The notes below the pieces were generated by a model. That model made no database searches and was not told the DNA's origin. It was given only the letters and a program-made list of their open reading frames with translations. Positions 55,845-63,937 of a stretch of DNA of 64,000 nucleotides are shown here, one piece after another. Made by a program: the position numbers and the translations under genes. Every line of letters begins with the position of its first letter. The first letter of the stretch is position 1. Source of the DNA: Streptomyces rubiginosohelvolus (GTDB lineage Bacteria > Actinomycetota > Actinomycetes > Streptomycetales > Streptomycetaceae); the NCBI RefSeq assembly GCF_014649875.1, contig NZ_BMTW01000001.1, positions 868,001 to 932,000 of the forward strand, written 5' to 3'.

Positions 55845-56384
55845 ATGAGCGACCCCGGCAACTACGCGGGCAGCACGGACCGCAGCATCGGGCAGCTGGT
55901 CGCCTCGGCGACGGCCGAGATGTCCGCGCTGGTGCACGACGAGATCGCCCTGGCCAAGGCGGAGGTGCGGCAGGACGTCAAGCGCGGGGCGATCGGCAGT
56001 GCGGCGTTCATCGCCGCGGGCGTGCTGCTGCTGTTCACGATGCCGATGCTGAGCTTCGCGGCCGCGTACGGGATCCACAACCTGGGCCTGGGCCTGGCGT
56101 GGTCCTTCCTGATCGTGGCCGGCGCCTTCATCCTGCTGGCCGCGCTGATCGCCTTCATCGGTCTGCGGAAGTTCAAGAAGATCAAGCCGCCGGAGAAGTC
56201 CATCGCCTCCGCCAAGCAGACCGCCGCCGTCCTGCAGAAGGCCAAGCCGCACCCGCGCCCCTCGATCGAGGCCGCCGCGATCATCGAGCGCTCCGCCGTC
56301 TCCGGCAGTTCGCTGGCGAAGAAGGGCGTCGAGGGCGGCTCCGGTCAGAACAAGGCCGGGTCTGTGGCACGCTCGTCCACATGA
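55845..56384 (+). CDS. Actinobacterial holin-X-like membrane protein
   Basis: A 179-residue membrane protein of the phage holin family III (PF07332-like) group, chromosomal rather than phage in context. An amphipathic N-terminus RSIGQLVASATAEMSALVHDEIALAKAEVRQDVKRG precedes two adjacent hydrophobic helices (about 48-72 and 78-103) and a basic C-terminal tail with long Ala/Ser/Lys composition. M. tuberculosis has the same protein in the same position (Rv3669), next to EphE. The ATG 55845 follows GGAGAGGGAGTC. It overlaps the following hydrolase gene by ATGA. Function unknown. Confidence 0.88.
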   Translation: MSDPGNYAGSTDRSIGQLVASATAEMSALVHDEIALAKAEVRQDVKRGAIGSAAFIAAGVLLLFTMPMLSFAAAYGIHNLGLGLAWSFLIVAGAFILLAALIAFIGLRKFKKIKPPEKSIASAKQTAAVLQKAKPHPRPSIEAAAIIERSAVSGSSLAKKGVEGGSGQNKAGSVARSST

Positions 56385-57403
56385 CCGTTCCCGATTCCAG
56401 CGCATTCGGCCCGACGGGTCCCGCGGACCCGGAGGGTCCGGCCGCCCCGTCCGACCCGGCGACCGGCCCCTCGGGCCGGGGCGCGGCCGGAGGGCCGGTG
56501 CGGCTCGACGGCCCCTGGACCCACCGCGACGTGGCGGCCAACGGTGCGCGCTTCCACATCGCCGAGCTGGGCGAGGGGCCGCTGGTGCTCCTGCTGCACG
56601 GCTTCCCGCAGTTCTGGTGGACCTGGCGCCACCAGATGACCGCGCTCGCCGACGCCGGTTTCCGGGCGGTCGCGATGGACCTGCGGGGGGTGGGCGGCAG
56701 CGACCGTACGCCGCGCGGTTACGACCCCGCCAACCTGGCCCTCGACGTCACCGGCGTGATCCGCTCCCTCGGTGAGCCCGACGCGGCCCTGGTCGGCCAC
56801 GACCTCGGCGGGTACCTCGCCTGGACGGCCGCCGTGATGCGGCCCAAGCTGGTCCGCCGGCTCGTCGTCTCCTCGATGCCGCACCCGCGCCGCTGGCGCT
56901 CCTCGATGCTGTCGGACTTCGCCCAGTCGCGGGCCGGTTCGTACGTCTGGGGCTTCCAGCGCCCGTGGCTGCCGGAGCGTCAACTCCTGGCGGACGACGC
57001 CGCCCTGGTGGGGAACCTCATCCAGGACTGGGCGGGCCCCCGTACCCCGGAGTTCCCCGACGAGGAGACCCTGGACGTCTATCGGCGGGCCATGAGCATC
57101 CCCTCGACCGCCCACTGCTCGATCGAGCCGTACCGCTGGATGGTGCGGTCGATGGCGCGTCCGGACGGGATCCAGTTCAACCGGCGGATGAAGCGCCCGG
57201 TCCGGGTGCCCACGCTGCACCTGCACGGGTCGCTCGATCCGGCGGTCCGCACCCGCAGTTCGGCCGGGTCCGGCCAGTACGTCGAGGCGCCCTACCGGTG
57301 GCGACTTTTCGACGGTGTCGGGCACTTCCCGCACGAGGAGGATCCGATCGGCTTCTCCACCGAACTCATCAACTGGCTCAACGACCCCGAGCCGGACCGG
57401 TAG
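56381..57403 (+). CDS. Alpha/beta hydrolase, epoxide hydrolase EphE-like
   Basis: A 340-residue hydrolase. A 45-residue Pro/Gly-rich N-terminus precedes the fold: VLLLHGFPQFWWTWRHQ gives the HGxP oxyanion motif, and ALVGHDLGGYLAWTAAVM has Asp as nucleophile (G-H-D-L-G), as in epoxide hydrolases and dehalogenases. The C-terminal His lies in VGHFPHEEDP and the acid/substrate tyrosines in the cap (SYVWGFQRPWLP). It is translationally coupled to the holin-like gene by ATGA. The mycobacterial counterpart is EphE (Rv3670). Physiological substrate not known. Confidence 0.9.
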   Translation: MTVPDSSAFGPTGPADPEGPAAPSDPATGPSGRGAAGGPVRLDGPWTHRDVAANGARFHIAELGEGPLVLLLHGFPQFWWTWRHQMTALADAGFRAVAMDLRGVGGSDRTPRGYDPANLALDVTGVIRSLGEPDAALVGHDLGGYLAWTAAVMRPKLVRRLVVSSMPHPRRWRSSMLSDFAQSRAGSYVWGFQRPWLPERQLLADDAALVGNLIQDWAGPRTPEFPDEETLDVYRRAMSIPSTAHCSIEPYRWMVRSMARPDGIQFNRRMKRPVRVPTLHLHGSLDPAVRTRSSAGSGQYVEAPYRWRLFDGVGHFPHEEDPIGFSTELINWLNDPEPDR

Positions 57404-57439
57404 CCGTCGGCCCCGCCCTGGCACAGGTGTCCGACGAAC

Positions 57440-57471
57440 AGCCAATTGCCTGCCGCATAGGCCAATTGGCT
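57440..57471. promoter_or_regulatory. Inverted repeat AGCCAATTG / CAATTGGCT
   Basis: AGCCAATTG (57440-57448) and CAATTGGCT (57463-57471) are exact complements 14 bases apart, and GCCAATTG also occurs as a direct repeat within them. It lies 48 bases before the small ORF at 57519 and 37 bases past the hydrolase stop. It could be an operator or a weak terminator. Confidence 0.5.
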
Positions 57472-57518
57472 GACTCGCACACGATTACCGACCTTGGGTC
57501 ACGGGCAGACGTCGGGGT

Positions 57519-57722
57519 ATGGGCTGGACGCACGACTTCACTGACGAAGCACGCAACCGCCGCTCCACCGTCTCAGCCGGTGTGAGCACTCATGAGGGGG
57601 GCGGCCCTCGCGGCCGGGTGCACCAAGTGCATGACCTTCACCGTTCCCGTCTCGGGATTTCCCGCATCCTCCGCCGCCGGGCCCGCTGGGTCTCGGCACG
57701 TCTCCGCCACCCCCGTAACTGA
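57519..57722 (+). CDS. Possible small basic protein, unknown
   Basis: A 67-codon frame (MGWTHDFTDEARNRRSTVSAG...) with a distinctly charged, Arg/His-rich composition and no membrane segment. In favour: it lies in a 390-base gap, follows an inverted repeat at 57440-57471, and its codon bias is coding-like at the start. Against: no good ribosome site and low-complexity Arg-rich C-terminus. I do not recognise it. The rest of the gap up to 57794 holds only GGGCCC-rich repeats. Confidence 0.35.
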   Translation: MGWTHDFTDEARNRRSTVSAGVSTHEGGGPRGRVHQVHDLHRSRLGISRILRRRARWVSARLRHPRN

Positions 57723-57794
57723 CCCTCGCCACAGGCTCCCGGGGGCTCTTGGAGCTCCCCGGGCCCTTGAGGCGTGTCCGGGCCCCTAAGGCGT

Positions 57795-59000
57795 TCAGAG
57801 GGCGCAGCCCTGGCTGTCGACCTGCTGGTTGGCGGCGCGGCCGATCTCGATGTCCTCGCGGATCTCGTCCGCCGTCAGCGCGTAGCCGGTGTCCGGGTCG
57901 TCGAGCGACTTGGCGAACACCACTCCGTACACCTTTCCGTCCGGAGTGAGCAGCGGGCCGCCCGAGTTGCCCTGGCGTACGGTCGCGAAGAGCGAGTACA
58001 CATCGCGGCGCACCGTGCCCCGGTGGTAGATGTCCGGGCCGTCGGCGTTGATCCGGGCGCGGACGCGGGCCGAGCGCACGTCGTACGCGCCGTTCTCGGG
58101 GAAGCCCGCGACGATTGCGCTGTCGCCGGTCTCCGCGTCGTCGTCGGGGCCGGTGAACTGCAGCGGCCTGGCCTTGAGGTCGGGGACGTCCAGGACGGCG
58201 ATGTCGCGCTGCCAGTCGTAGAGGACGACCTTCGCGTCGTACAGCCGGCCCTCGCCGCCGATCTGGACGGTGGGCTCGTCCACGCCGCCGACCACGTGGG
58301 CGTTGGTCATCACCCGGCGCTCGGAGAAGACGAAGCCGGTCCCTTCGAGGACCTTGCCGCAGCTCGGGGCCGTCCCCACGACCTTGACGATCGACTTCTT
58401 GGCGCGGGCGGCCACCGGGCTGCCCACGAGGGCCGGGTCCGGGGCCTTCACCTCGGTGATCGGCTCGTTGGCGAACGGGCTGAAGACCTGCGGGAAGCCG
58501 TTCTGCGCGAGGACGGAGGAGAAGTCCTGGAACCAGCTGGGCGCCTGGTTCGGCATCACCCGGTCGACGCCGAGCAGCACCGAGGAGGTGCGGACCTCCT
58601 TGCCGAGAGTCGGCAGCGAGGTGCCCGCCAGCAGCAGGCCGATCATCCAGGCCACCAGCAGCATGGCCACCACGTTGACCAGGGCGCCGCCGGTGGCGTC
58701 CAGGGCGCGCGCGGGCGACCAGGTGATGTAGCGGCGGAGTTTGTTGCCCAGGTGGGTGGTGAAGGCCTGGCCGATCGAGGCGCAGATGATCACGACGACG
58801 ACCGCGCCGATGGCGACCGCCGTGGAGACCTCGGCGTTCTCGGTCACCCGGTCCCAGATGACCGGCAGCAGATAGACGGCGACGAGGCCGCCCCCGAGGA
58901 AGCCGATCACCGACAGGATGCCGACGACGAAACCCTGGCGATAGCCGATGACCGCGAACCACACGGCAGCCAGCAGCAGCAGGATGTCCAGCACGTTCAC
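57795..59000 (-). CDS. marP: MarP-like membrane serine protease (CvpA/trypsin)
   Basis: A 401-residue protease anchored by four membrane helices in an N-terminal CvpA/colicin-V-production domain (about 1-115: NVLDILLLLAAVWFAVIGYRQGFVVGI...). A chymotrypsin-like periplasmic domain (about 195-390) follows, with triad His in MTNAHVVGG, Asp in WQRDIAVLDV and Ser in VRQGNSGGPLL. Two cysteines (SCGKVL and the C-terminal QGCAL) may form the redox-sensitive disulfide of MarP. In mycobacteria MarP (Rv3671c) protects against acid and oxidative stress. Start GTG 59000. It follows the NUDIX gene by 91 bases, on the same strand, as in mycobacteria. Confidence 0.94.
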   Translation of the reverse strand: MNVLDILLLLAAVWFAVIGYRQGFVVGILSVIGFLGGGLVAVYLLPVIWDRVTENAEVSTAVAIGAVVVVIICASIGQAFTTHLGNKLRRYITWSPARALDATGGALVNVVAMLLVAWMIGLLLAGTSLPTLGKEVRTSSVLLGVDRVMPNQAPSWFQDFSSVLAQNGFPQVFSPFANEPITEVKAPDPALVGSPVAARAKKSIVKVVGTAPSCGKVLEGTGFVFSERRVMTNAHVVGGVDEPTVQIGGEGRLYDAKVVLYDWQRDIAVLDVPDLKARPLQFTGPDDDAETGDSAIVAGFPENGAYDVRSARVRARINADGPDIYHRGTVRRDVYSLFATVRQGNSGGPLLTPDGKVYGVVFAKSLDDPDTGYALTADEIREDIEIGRAANQQVDSQGCAL

Positions 59001-59091
59001 CGTCGGTAGCCTCGCAGTTTCGTCACCTGGCCCGTCGGTCGTGACGGGGTCCGGGCCGGGCCCGGAACAGCGCAGCAGAACAGCCAGCGTG

Positions 59092-59853
59092 TCATGCGCG
59101 CCAGTCGAGCGGCACCTGTCTGGTCCTGTCCCAGGGGCGTTCCCATCCCGCGTAGTGCACAATCCGGTCGATCACTCCGGCCGTGAAACCCCAGACCAGG
59201 GCCGATTCGACCAGGAATGCCGGGCCGCTGTGCCCGCTCGGATGGACGGCCGTCGCCCGGTTCTCGGGATCCGTGAGATCCGCCACGGGGACCGTGAAGA
59301 CCCGGGCCGTCTCGGCCGGATCGACCACCCCGACCGGACTGGGCGCCCGCCACCAGCCGAGCACGGGCGTCACGACGAAGCTGCTGACCGGAATGTAGAG
59401 CCGGGGCAGCACACCGAAGAGCTGTACGCCGCGGGGGTCGAGCCCGGTCTCCTCCTCGGCCTCGCGCAGCGCGGCGCGCAGGGGCCCGGTGGTGGCCTGG
59501 TCGCCGTCCTCGGGATCCAGCGCGCCCCCGGGGAAGGACGGCTGCCCGGCGTGGGAGCGCAGGGTCCCGGCCCGCTCCATGAGCAGCAGCTCGGGTCCGC
59601 GCTCCCCCTCGCCGAACAGGATCAGGACGGCGGACTGCCGGCCCGCCCCGCTCTCGGGCGGCAGGAACCGGCTGAGCTGCTGCGGCCGGACGCTCCGCGC
59701 GGCGCCGGCGACGGGGTCGAGCCAGGCGGGCAGGCCGTCGGTGGTGACGTCGACGGCCATGCCGGGAACACGGCTGACGGGGCCGTGGCCCGGCGGGCTC
59801 CCGGCTGGGCCGTTCCCGGCCTGCGCCGTGTTGTGTGTATGCGTGTGCGTCAT
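59092..59853 (-). CDS. NUDIX hydrolase, CoA pyrophosphatase-like
   Basis: A 253-residue NUDIX enzyme. LMERAGTLRSHAGQPSFPGGALDPEDG matches the CoA-diphosphatase signature (S-H-x-G-Q-x-x-F-P-G-G) and is followed by the NUDIX box G-x5-E...LREAEEETGLD. The start is ATG 59853 (MTHTHTHNTAQAG), after GGGGGTG; the frame extends to 59955 but overlaps the nth promoter. It likely cleaves CoA or related acyl-CoA diphosphates. Adjacent to marP as in M. tuberculosis (Rv3672c). Confidence 0.88.
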   Translation of the reverse strand: MTHTHTHNTAQAGNGPAGSPPGHGPVSRVPGMAVDVTTDGLPAWLDPVAGAARSVRPQQLSRFLPPESGAGRQSAVLILFGEGERGPELLLMERAGTLRSHAGQPSFPGGALDPEDGDQATTGPLRAALREAEEETGLDPRGVQLFGVLPRLYIPVSSFVVTPVLGWWRAPSPVGVVDPAETARVFTVPVADLTDPENRATAVHPSGHSGPAFLVESALVWGFTAGVIDRIVHYAGWERPWDRTRQVPLDWRA

Positions 59854-59968
59854 AGGCACCCCCGTCGATTCACAACGCCTGTCGTCGGCCATTTCGTTCC
59901 GAGCCGCTCCGTCCTGGGCAAGGAATCCGCCCTGAGGGTGAACCTGAGCAATCAAACAGCCCGAGGGT

Positions 59969-61000
59969 TCATTCGGCCCCCAGCGCGGGCGCGGGCTTGC
60001 CCGGATAGTCGGCGGGCGGGCTGAGCCGCTGACCCGGATAGCCGCCCATCTCGTACTTCAGGAGCTTCCTGGCCTTCTCCGGATCGGTCTCGCCCTCCCC
60101 GTACGACGGGCAGAGCGGGGCGATGGGACAGGCCCCGCAGGCGGGTTTGCGGGCGTGGCAGATCCGGCGGCCGTGGAACACGACGCGATGCGAGAGCATC
60201 GTCCACTCGCTCTTGGGGAAGATCCCGGCGACGACCGCCTCGACCTTCACCGGGTCCTCCTCGTCCGTCCACTTCCAGCGCCGCACCAGGCGCCCGAAGT
60301 GCGTGTCGACCGTGATTCCCGGGACGCCGAAAGCATTGCCCAGAACGACGTTGGCGGTCTTGCGGCCGACGCCGGGCAGCTTGACGAGGTCCTCCAGCCG
60401 CCCCGGGACCTCGCCGCCGAACTCGTCCCGGAGGGCCGCCGAGAGGCCCATCAGCGACTTCGTCTTCGCCCGGAAGAACCCGGTCGGCCGGATGATCTCC
60501 TCCATCTCCTCCGGCACCGCCGCCGCCATGTCCTCGGGCGTGGGGTACGCGGCGAAGAGCGCGGGCGTCGTCTGGTTGACCCTCAGGTCGGTGGTCTGAG
60601 CGGAGAGGACCGTGGCCACGAGGAGCTCGAAGGGGTTACGGAAGTCCAGCTCGGGATGGGCGTACGGATAGACCTCGGCGAGCTCGCGGTTGATCCGGCG
60701 CGCCCGGCGGACCATCGCGAGGTGGGACTCGGCCTTCGGCGCCTTGCGCGGGGCCGCCGCCTTGGCCGTGGTGGCCGTGGTGGCCGCCTTGGCCGCCTTG
60801 GCCGTGGTGGCCGCCTTGGCCGCCTTCACGTTCTTTCCAGTTGTGCCGGGCTCCCCGGTTTTGGCCGTCCTGCCGGACTTCCCGGGCGTTGACGATGACA
60901 CTGCGGACCTCCTGGCCGACTTCCGACTCCGACTTCCCGAACGTCTTCCCCGGCCCTCCGGGGGAACCGTGCGCGTCTCCGAGGGAGCCATTCGCGGCAT
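59969..61000 (-). CDS. nth: Endonuclease III with Lys/Ala-rich N-terminal extension
   Basis: A 343-residue base-excision repair glycosylase/AP lyase. The catalytic domain (about residues 95-320) has the helix-hairpin-helix [20 protein letters not shown] with the catalytic Lys, the catalytic Asp in [14 protein letters not shown] and the 4Fe-4S ligands C-x6-C-x2-C-x5-C in [18 protein letters not shown]. Residues 1-90 are a low-complexity Lys/Ala/Thr tract ([17 protein letters not shown]) encoded by 9-bp repeats around 60760-60830 that resembles the TopA tail and may add DNA affinity. Start uncertain: ATG 61000 uses all of it; ATG at 60988 or later are possible. Divergent from crp. Confidence 0.94.
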   Translation of the reverse strand: MPRMAPSETRTVPPEGRGRRSGSRSRKSARRSAVSSSTPGKSGRTAKTGEPGTTGKNVKAAKAATTAKAAKAATTATTAKAAAPRKAPKAESHLAMVRRARRINRELAEVYPYAHPELDFRNPFELLVATVLSAQTTDLRVNQTTPALFAAYPTPEDMAAAVPEEMEEIIRPTGFFRAKTKSLMGLSAALRDEFGGEVPGRLEDLVKLPGVGRKTANVVLGNAFGVPGITVDTHFGRLVRRWKWTDEEDPVKVEAVVAGIFPKSEWTMLSHRVVFHGRRICHARKPACGACPIAPLCPSYGEGETDPEKARKLLKYEMGGYPGQRLSPPADYPGKPAPALGAE

Positions 61001-61206
61001 TCTTCGGGCGCGGCCGGGGCTGTTCGCCCACAGCGGAATCGCCGCCCTTCACCACCCCGTCAGCCCTCTGGGCCTGCGCTCTCCCCGGCGATCCGGACAC
61101 CCGGCCAGCCTAGGGCCAGGCACCGACAACCACCCTTGCCACGGCGTATCCGCCCCCGATCGGCCCCCTGCCGTAGGGTCCGGCACGCCCGTGCGTCAAA
61201 CTGGTT

Positions 61207-61222
61207 TGTGATTGATCGCACT
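61207..61222. promoter_or_regulatory. Candidate Crp binding site upstream of crp
   Basis: TGTGA-TTGATC-GCACT matches the Crp consensus TGTGA-N6-TCACA at 8 of 10 positions, five of five in the left half. It lies 63 bases before the crp start in the divergent nth-crp region, in a local AT-rich patch (61198-61232) that should hold the promoter. Autoregulation by Crp is plausible. Confidence 0.55.
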
Positions 61223-61284
61223 GTTTTACCGTCCGGCATGATGGGGACCACGGTTCCCTGGACAGGCCGACAAGGAGAGAACTC

Positions 61285-61959
61285 GTGGACGACGTTCTGC
61301 GGCGCGCCCCGCTTTTCGCGGCGCTCGATGACGAGCAGGCCGCGGAGCTCCGCGCCTCGATGAGTGAGGTGACCCTCGCGCGCGGAGACGCGCTGTTCCA
61401 CGAGGGCGACCAGGGTGACCGCCTGTACGTGGTCACCGAGGGCAAGGTGAAGCTCCACCGCACCTCGCCCGACGGGCGCGAGAACATGCTGGCCGTGCTC
61501 GGCCCCGGCGAGCTGATCGGGGAGCTGTCGCTCTTCGACCCGGGCCCGCGTACGGCGACCGCCTCCGCGCTGACCGAGGTCAAGCTCCTCGGCCTCGGCC
61601 ACGGCGATCTGCAGCCCTGGCTGAACGCCCGGCCCGAGGTGGCCACCGCGCTGCTGCGCGCGGTCGCCCGACGGCTGCGCAAGACCAACGACCAGATGTC
61701 CGACCTGGTCTTCTCCGATGTGCCGGGCCGGGTCGCCCGCGCCCTCCTGGACCTGTCGCGCCGCTTCGGCGTCCAGTCCGAGGAAGGCATCCACGTCGTG
61801 CACGACCTCACCCAGGAGGAGCTGGCCCAGCTGGTCGGCGCCTCCCGCGAGACGGTCAACAAGGCGCTCGCGGACTTCGCGGGCCGCGGCTGGCTGCGCC
61901 TGGAGGCCCGCGCGGTCATCCTGCTGGACGTCGAGCGGCTGGCGAAGCGCTCGCGCTAG
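61285..61959 (+). CDS. crp: CRP/FNR-family cAMP receptor protein
   Basis: A 224-residue dimeric transcription factor. The cyclic-nucleotide-binding domain (about residues 10-115) has GDQGDRLYVVTEGKVKLH and the phosphate-binding cassette GPGELIGELSLFDPGPRTATASA, in which G-E-L-S and Arg-Thr bind cAMP. The C-terminal helix-turn-helix is LTQEELAQLVGASRETVNKALADF. Crp controls germination, early development and antibiotic production in S. coelicolor. The start GTG 61285 follows AAGGAGAGA. It is divergent from nth and convergent with the MBL gene. Confidence 0.96.
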   Translation: MDDVLRRAPLFAALDDEQAAELRASMSEVTLARGDALFHEGDQGDRLYVVTEGKVKLHRTSPDGRENMLAVLGPGELIGELSLFDPGPRTATASALTEVKLLGLGHGDLQPWLNARPEVATALLRAVARRLRKTNDQMSDLVFSDVPGRVARALLDLSRRFGVQSEEGIHVVHDLTQEELAQLVGASRETVNKALADFAGRGWLRLEARAVILLDVERLAKRSR

Positions 61960-61994
61960 ACGAGCCCACGCGGCGCCCCGCCGACTCCCCGGCG

Positions 61995-62024
61995 CTGATC
62001 CAGGGCTCCTCAGCCCTGGATCAG
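61995..62024. terminator. 13-bp hairpin shared by crp and the MBL gene end
   Basis: CTGATCCAGGGCT (61995-62007), loop CCTC, AGCCCTGGATCAG (62012-62024). It starts 36 bases past the crp stop and contains the stop codon and last codons of the convergent MBL gene, so it can terminate both transcripts. Confidence 0.82.
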
Positions 62025-62846
62025 CCCGTGCTCGGTGAGGTATTCCAGCTGGGCCCGCACGGACAGCTCGGCGGCCGGCCACAGGGAGCGGTCCACGTCG
62101 GCGTAGACCGCCGCCACCACGTCCGACGGCGTACGGTGCCCGGCCTCCACCGCCGTCTCCACCTGGGCGAGCCGGCTGGCGCGGTGGGCCAGGTAGAACT
62201 CCACCGCTCCCTGCGCGTCCTCCAGCACCGGCCCGTGGCCCGGCAGCACCGTGTGGACGCCGTCGTCGACCGTCAGCGACCGCAGCCGCCGCAGCGAGTC
62301 CAGGTAGTCGCCGAGCCGCCCGTCCGGGTGCGCGACCACCGTCGTACCGCGGCCGAGGATCGTGTCGCCCGTCAGCACCGCCCGGTCGGCGGGCAGATGG
62401 AACGAGAGCGAGTCCGCGGTGTGCCCCGGCGTCGGCACCACCCGCAGCTCCAGGCCGCCGGTGGTGATCACGTCGCCCGCCCCGAGGCCCTCGTCGCCCA
62501 GCCGCAGCGCCGCGTCCAGGGCCCGTACCTTCGTCCCCGTCAGCTCGGCGAACCGGCCCGCGCCCTCCGCGTGGTCCGGGTGCCCGTGGGTGAGCAGCGT
62601 GAGGCCCACGCGCCGCCCGGACCGCTCCACCGCCTCGATCACGGCCCGCAGGTGTACGTCGTCGAGCGGCCCGGGATCGATGACGACGGCGAGGTCCGAG
62701 TCGGGCTCGGCCACGATCCAGGTGTTCGTCCCGTCGAGCGTCATCGCGGACGGGTTGGGCGCGAGGACGTTGACCGTACGGGCGGTCGCGGGCCCGGAGA
62801 CGACAGCTCCGCGCGGCTGTCCGGGCAGGGCGGCTGCGTCGGTCAT
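62010..62846 (-). CDS. MBL-fold metallo-hydrolase (LACTB2/beta-lactamase-like)
   Basis: A 278-residue metallo-beta-lactamase-fold hydrolase. The zinc motif is TLLTHGHPDHAEGAGRF (H-x-H-x-D-H), with further ligands His in TPGHTADSLSF, Asp in LTGDTILG and His in LPGHGP. A C-terminal winged-helix-like domain (about 205-278, RASRLAQVETAVEAGHRTPSDVVAAVY) is typical of LACTB2-type RNA or metabolite hydrolases. The start ATG 62846 overlaps the upstream NUDIX stop (ATGA), so they are co-translated. The frame to 63488 is a shadow. The mycobacterial neighbour of crp is the same (Rv3677c). Confidence 0.92.
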   Translation of the reverse strand: MTDAAALPGQPRGAVVSGPATARTVNVLAPNPSAMTLDGTNTWIVAEPDSDLAVVIDPGPLDDVHLRAVIEAVERSGRRVGLTLLTHGHPDHAEGAGRFAELTGTKVRALDAALRLGDEGLGAGDVITTGGLELRVVPTPGHTADSLSFHLPADRAVLTGDTILGRGTTVVAHPDGRLGDYLDSLRRLRSLTVDDGVHTVLPGHGPVLEDAQGAVEFYLAHRASRLAQVETAVEAGHRTPSDVVAAVYADVDRSLWPAAELSVRAQLEYLTEHGLIQG

Positions 62847-63739
62847 GCGGCGCCGCCTCCCCCGCCCGCCGCGGGCACGTGTTTGGTGAACTCGTCGTGT
62901 CCCGGCCAGGTCAGCACCAGCTCGTCGCCCTCCAGCCGGGCCTGCGCGAGGACCGGGGTCATGTCCTGCACGTCGGCGGCCTCCAGGGCCTCGGCGGCCG
63001 TCCCGTACGGCGCGAGGGCCCGCAGCGTGGTCACGGTGGGCGGCATCATCAGCAGCTCGCCCGCGTCGTAGCGGCGGGCGGCCTCCGCCGGGGCGATCCA
63101 CACCGTACGGTCGGCCTCCGTGGAGACGTCCCGGGTGCGCTGCCCCTCGGGGAGCGCGGCGACGAAGAACCAGGTGTCGTAGCGGCGCGGTTCGAACTCC
63201 GGGGTGATCCAGCGCGCCCAGGCGCCCAGCAGGTCCGAGCGCAGCACCAGGCCGCGCCGGTCCAGGAACTCCGCGAAGGACAGGTCCCGGGCGACCAGCG
63301 CCTCCCTGTCGGCCTCCCAGTCGTCCCCGGTGGTGTCGCCGACCACGGTCGTGGCGGTCGGCCCGGCGAGCAGGACACCCGCCTCCTCGAACGTCTCGCG
63401 CACCGCCGCGCAGACGACGGCCTGCGCCTCGGTGACCGTCGCCACCCCGAGCCGGCCGGCCCACTGCTCCAACGGAGGCCCGGCCCACCCGATCAGCCGG
63501 TCGTCGTCACGCGGATCGACTCCGCCACCCGGATAGGCGTACGCGCCCCCGGCGAACGCCATCGACGTCCGGCGGCGCAGCATGTGCACGACGGGTCCGG
63601 ACGCCGGCGCCTGGGGCCCACGGTCGCGGAGCAGCATCACCGTGGCCGCCCGCCGGGGCGTCACGGCCGTCAGCTCACCGGCGGCGAGGGCCCGGATCCG
63701 GTCGGGCCATTCCGGGGGGTACCACTGACCTTGGGACAT
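62843..63739 (-). CDS. NUDIX hydrolase
   Basis: A 298-residue NUDIX protein. FAGGAYAYPGGGVDPRDDDRL leads to the NUDIX box with VVCAAVRETFEEAGVLLAGP (R-E-x-x-E-E-A-G). The larger insert (about 80-180) and C-terminal alpha/beta part suggest a NUDT19-type long NUDIX enzyme, which acts on CoA derivatives, although substrate is not fixed by sequence. It shares an ATGA overlap with the MBL gene downstream. Start ATG 63739 (MSQGQWYPPEWPDRI). Confidence 0.88.
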   Translation of the reverse strand: MSQGQWYPPEWPDRIRALAAGELTAVTPRRAATVMLLRDRGPQAPASGPVVHMLRRRTSMAFAGGAYAYPGGGVDPRDDDRLIGWAGPPLEQWAGRLGVATVTEAQAVVCAAVRETFEEAGVLLAGPTATTVVGDTTGDDWEADREALVARDLSFAEFLDRRGLVLRSDLLGAWARWITPEFEPRRYDTWFFVAALPEGQRTRDVSTEADRTVWIAPAEAARRYDAGELLMMPPTVTTLRALAPYGTAAEALEAADVQDMTPVLAQARLEGDELVLTWPGHDEFTKHVPAAGGGGGAA

Positions 63740-63860
63740 GGCCGGAGGCTATCCGGAACCGCGCCGATGTTCGAGAGGCTCCCTGGTCGTCGCGACGACC
63801 CGACATGCCCCGGACACACACGACGCCCGCACGCCCCCGCTCCGCAGGCCCCGTAACACG

Positions 63861-63895
63861 CGATCCCGCCCGGTCGCGGGGACCGGGCGGGATCG
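63861..63895 (-). terminator. 15-bp hairpin terminator of the ridA-like gene
   Basis: CGATCCCGCCCGGTC (63861-63875), loop GCGGG, GACCGGGCGGGATCG (63881-63895), a perfect stem 43 bases after the stop codon at 63938-63940. Confidence 0.87.
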
Positions 63896-63937
63896 GAGAC
63901 GTACAAGAAGTGCGAGAAACGTACGGGAAGGGGGGCC

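Noticed and set aside
51899..55861. 1320-codon open frame on the - strand
   Set aside because: Covers acsA and nhaA in antisense; no recognisable domain, Asp/Glu/Gly/Val-rich artefact.
55845..56384. Holin-like gene as evidence of a prophage
   Set aside because: Neighbours are housekeeping genes in conserved order and the family is a normal chromosomal one in actinobacteria.
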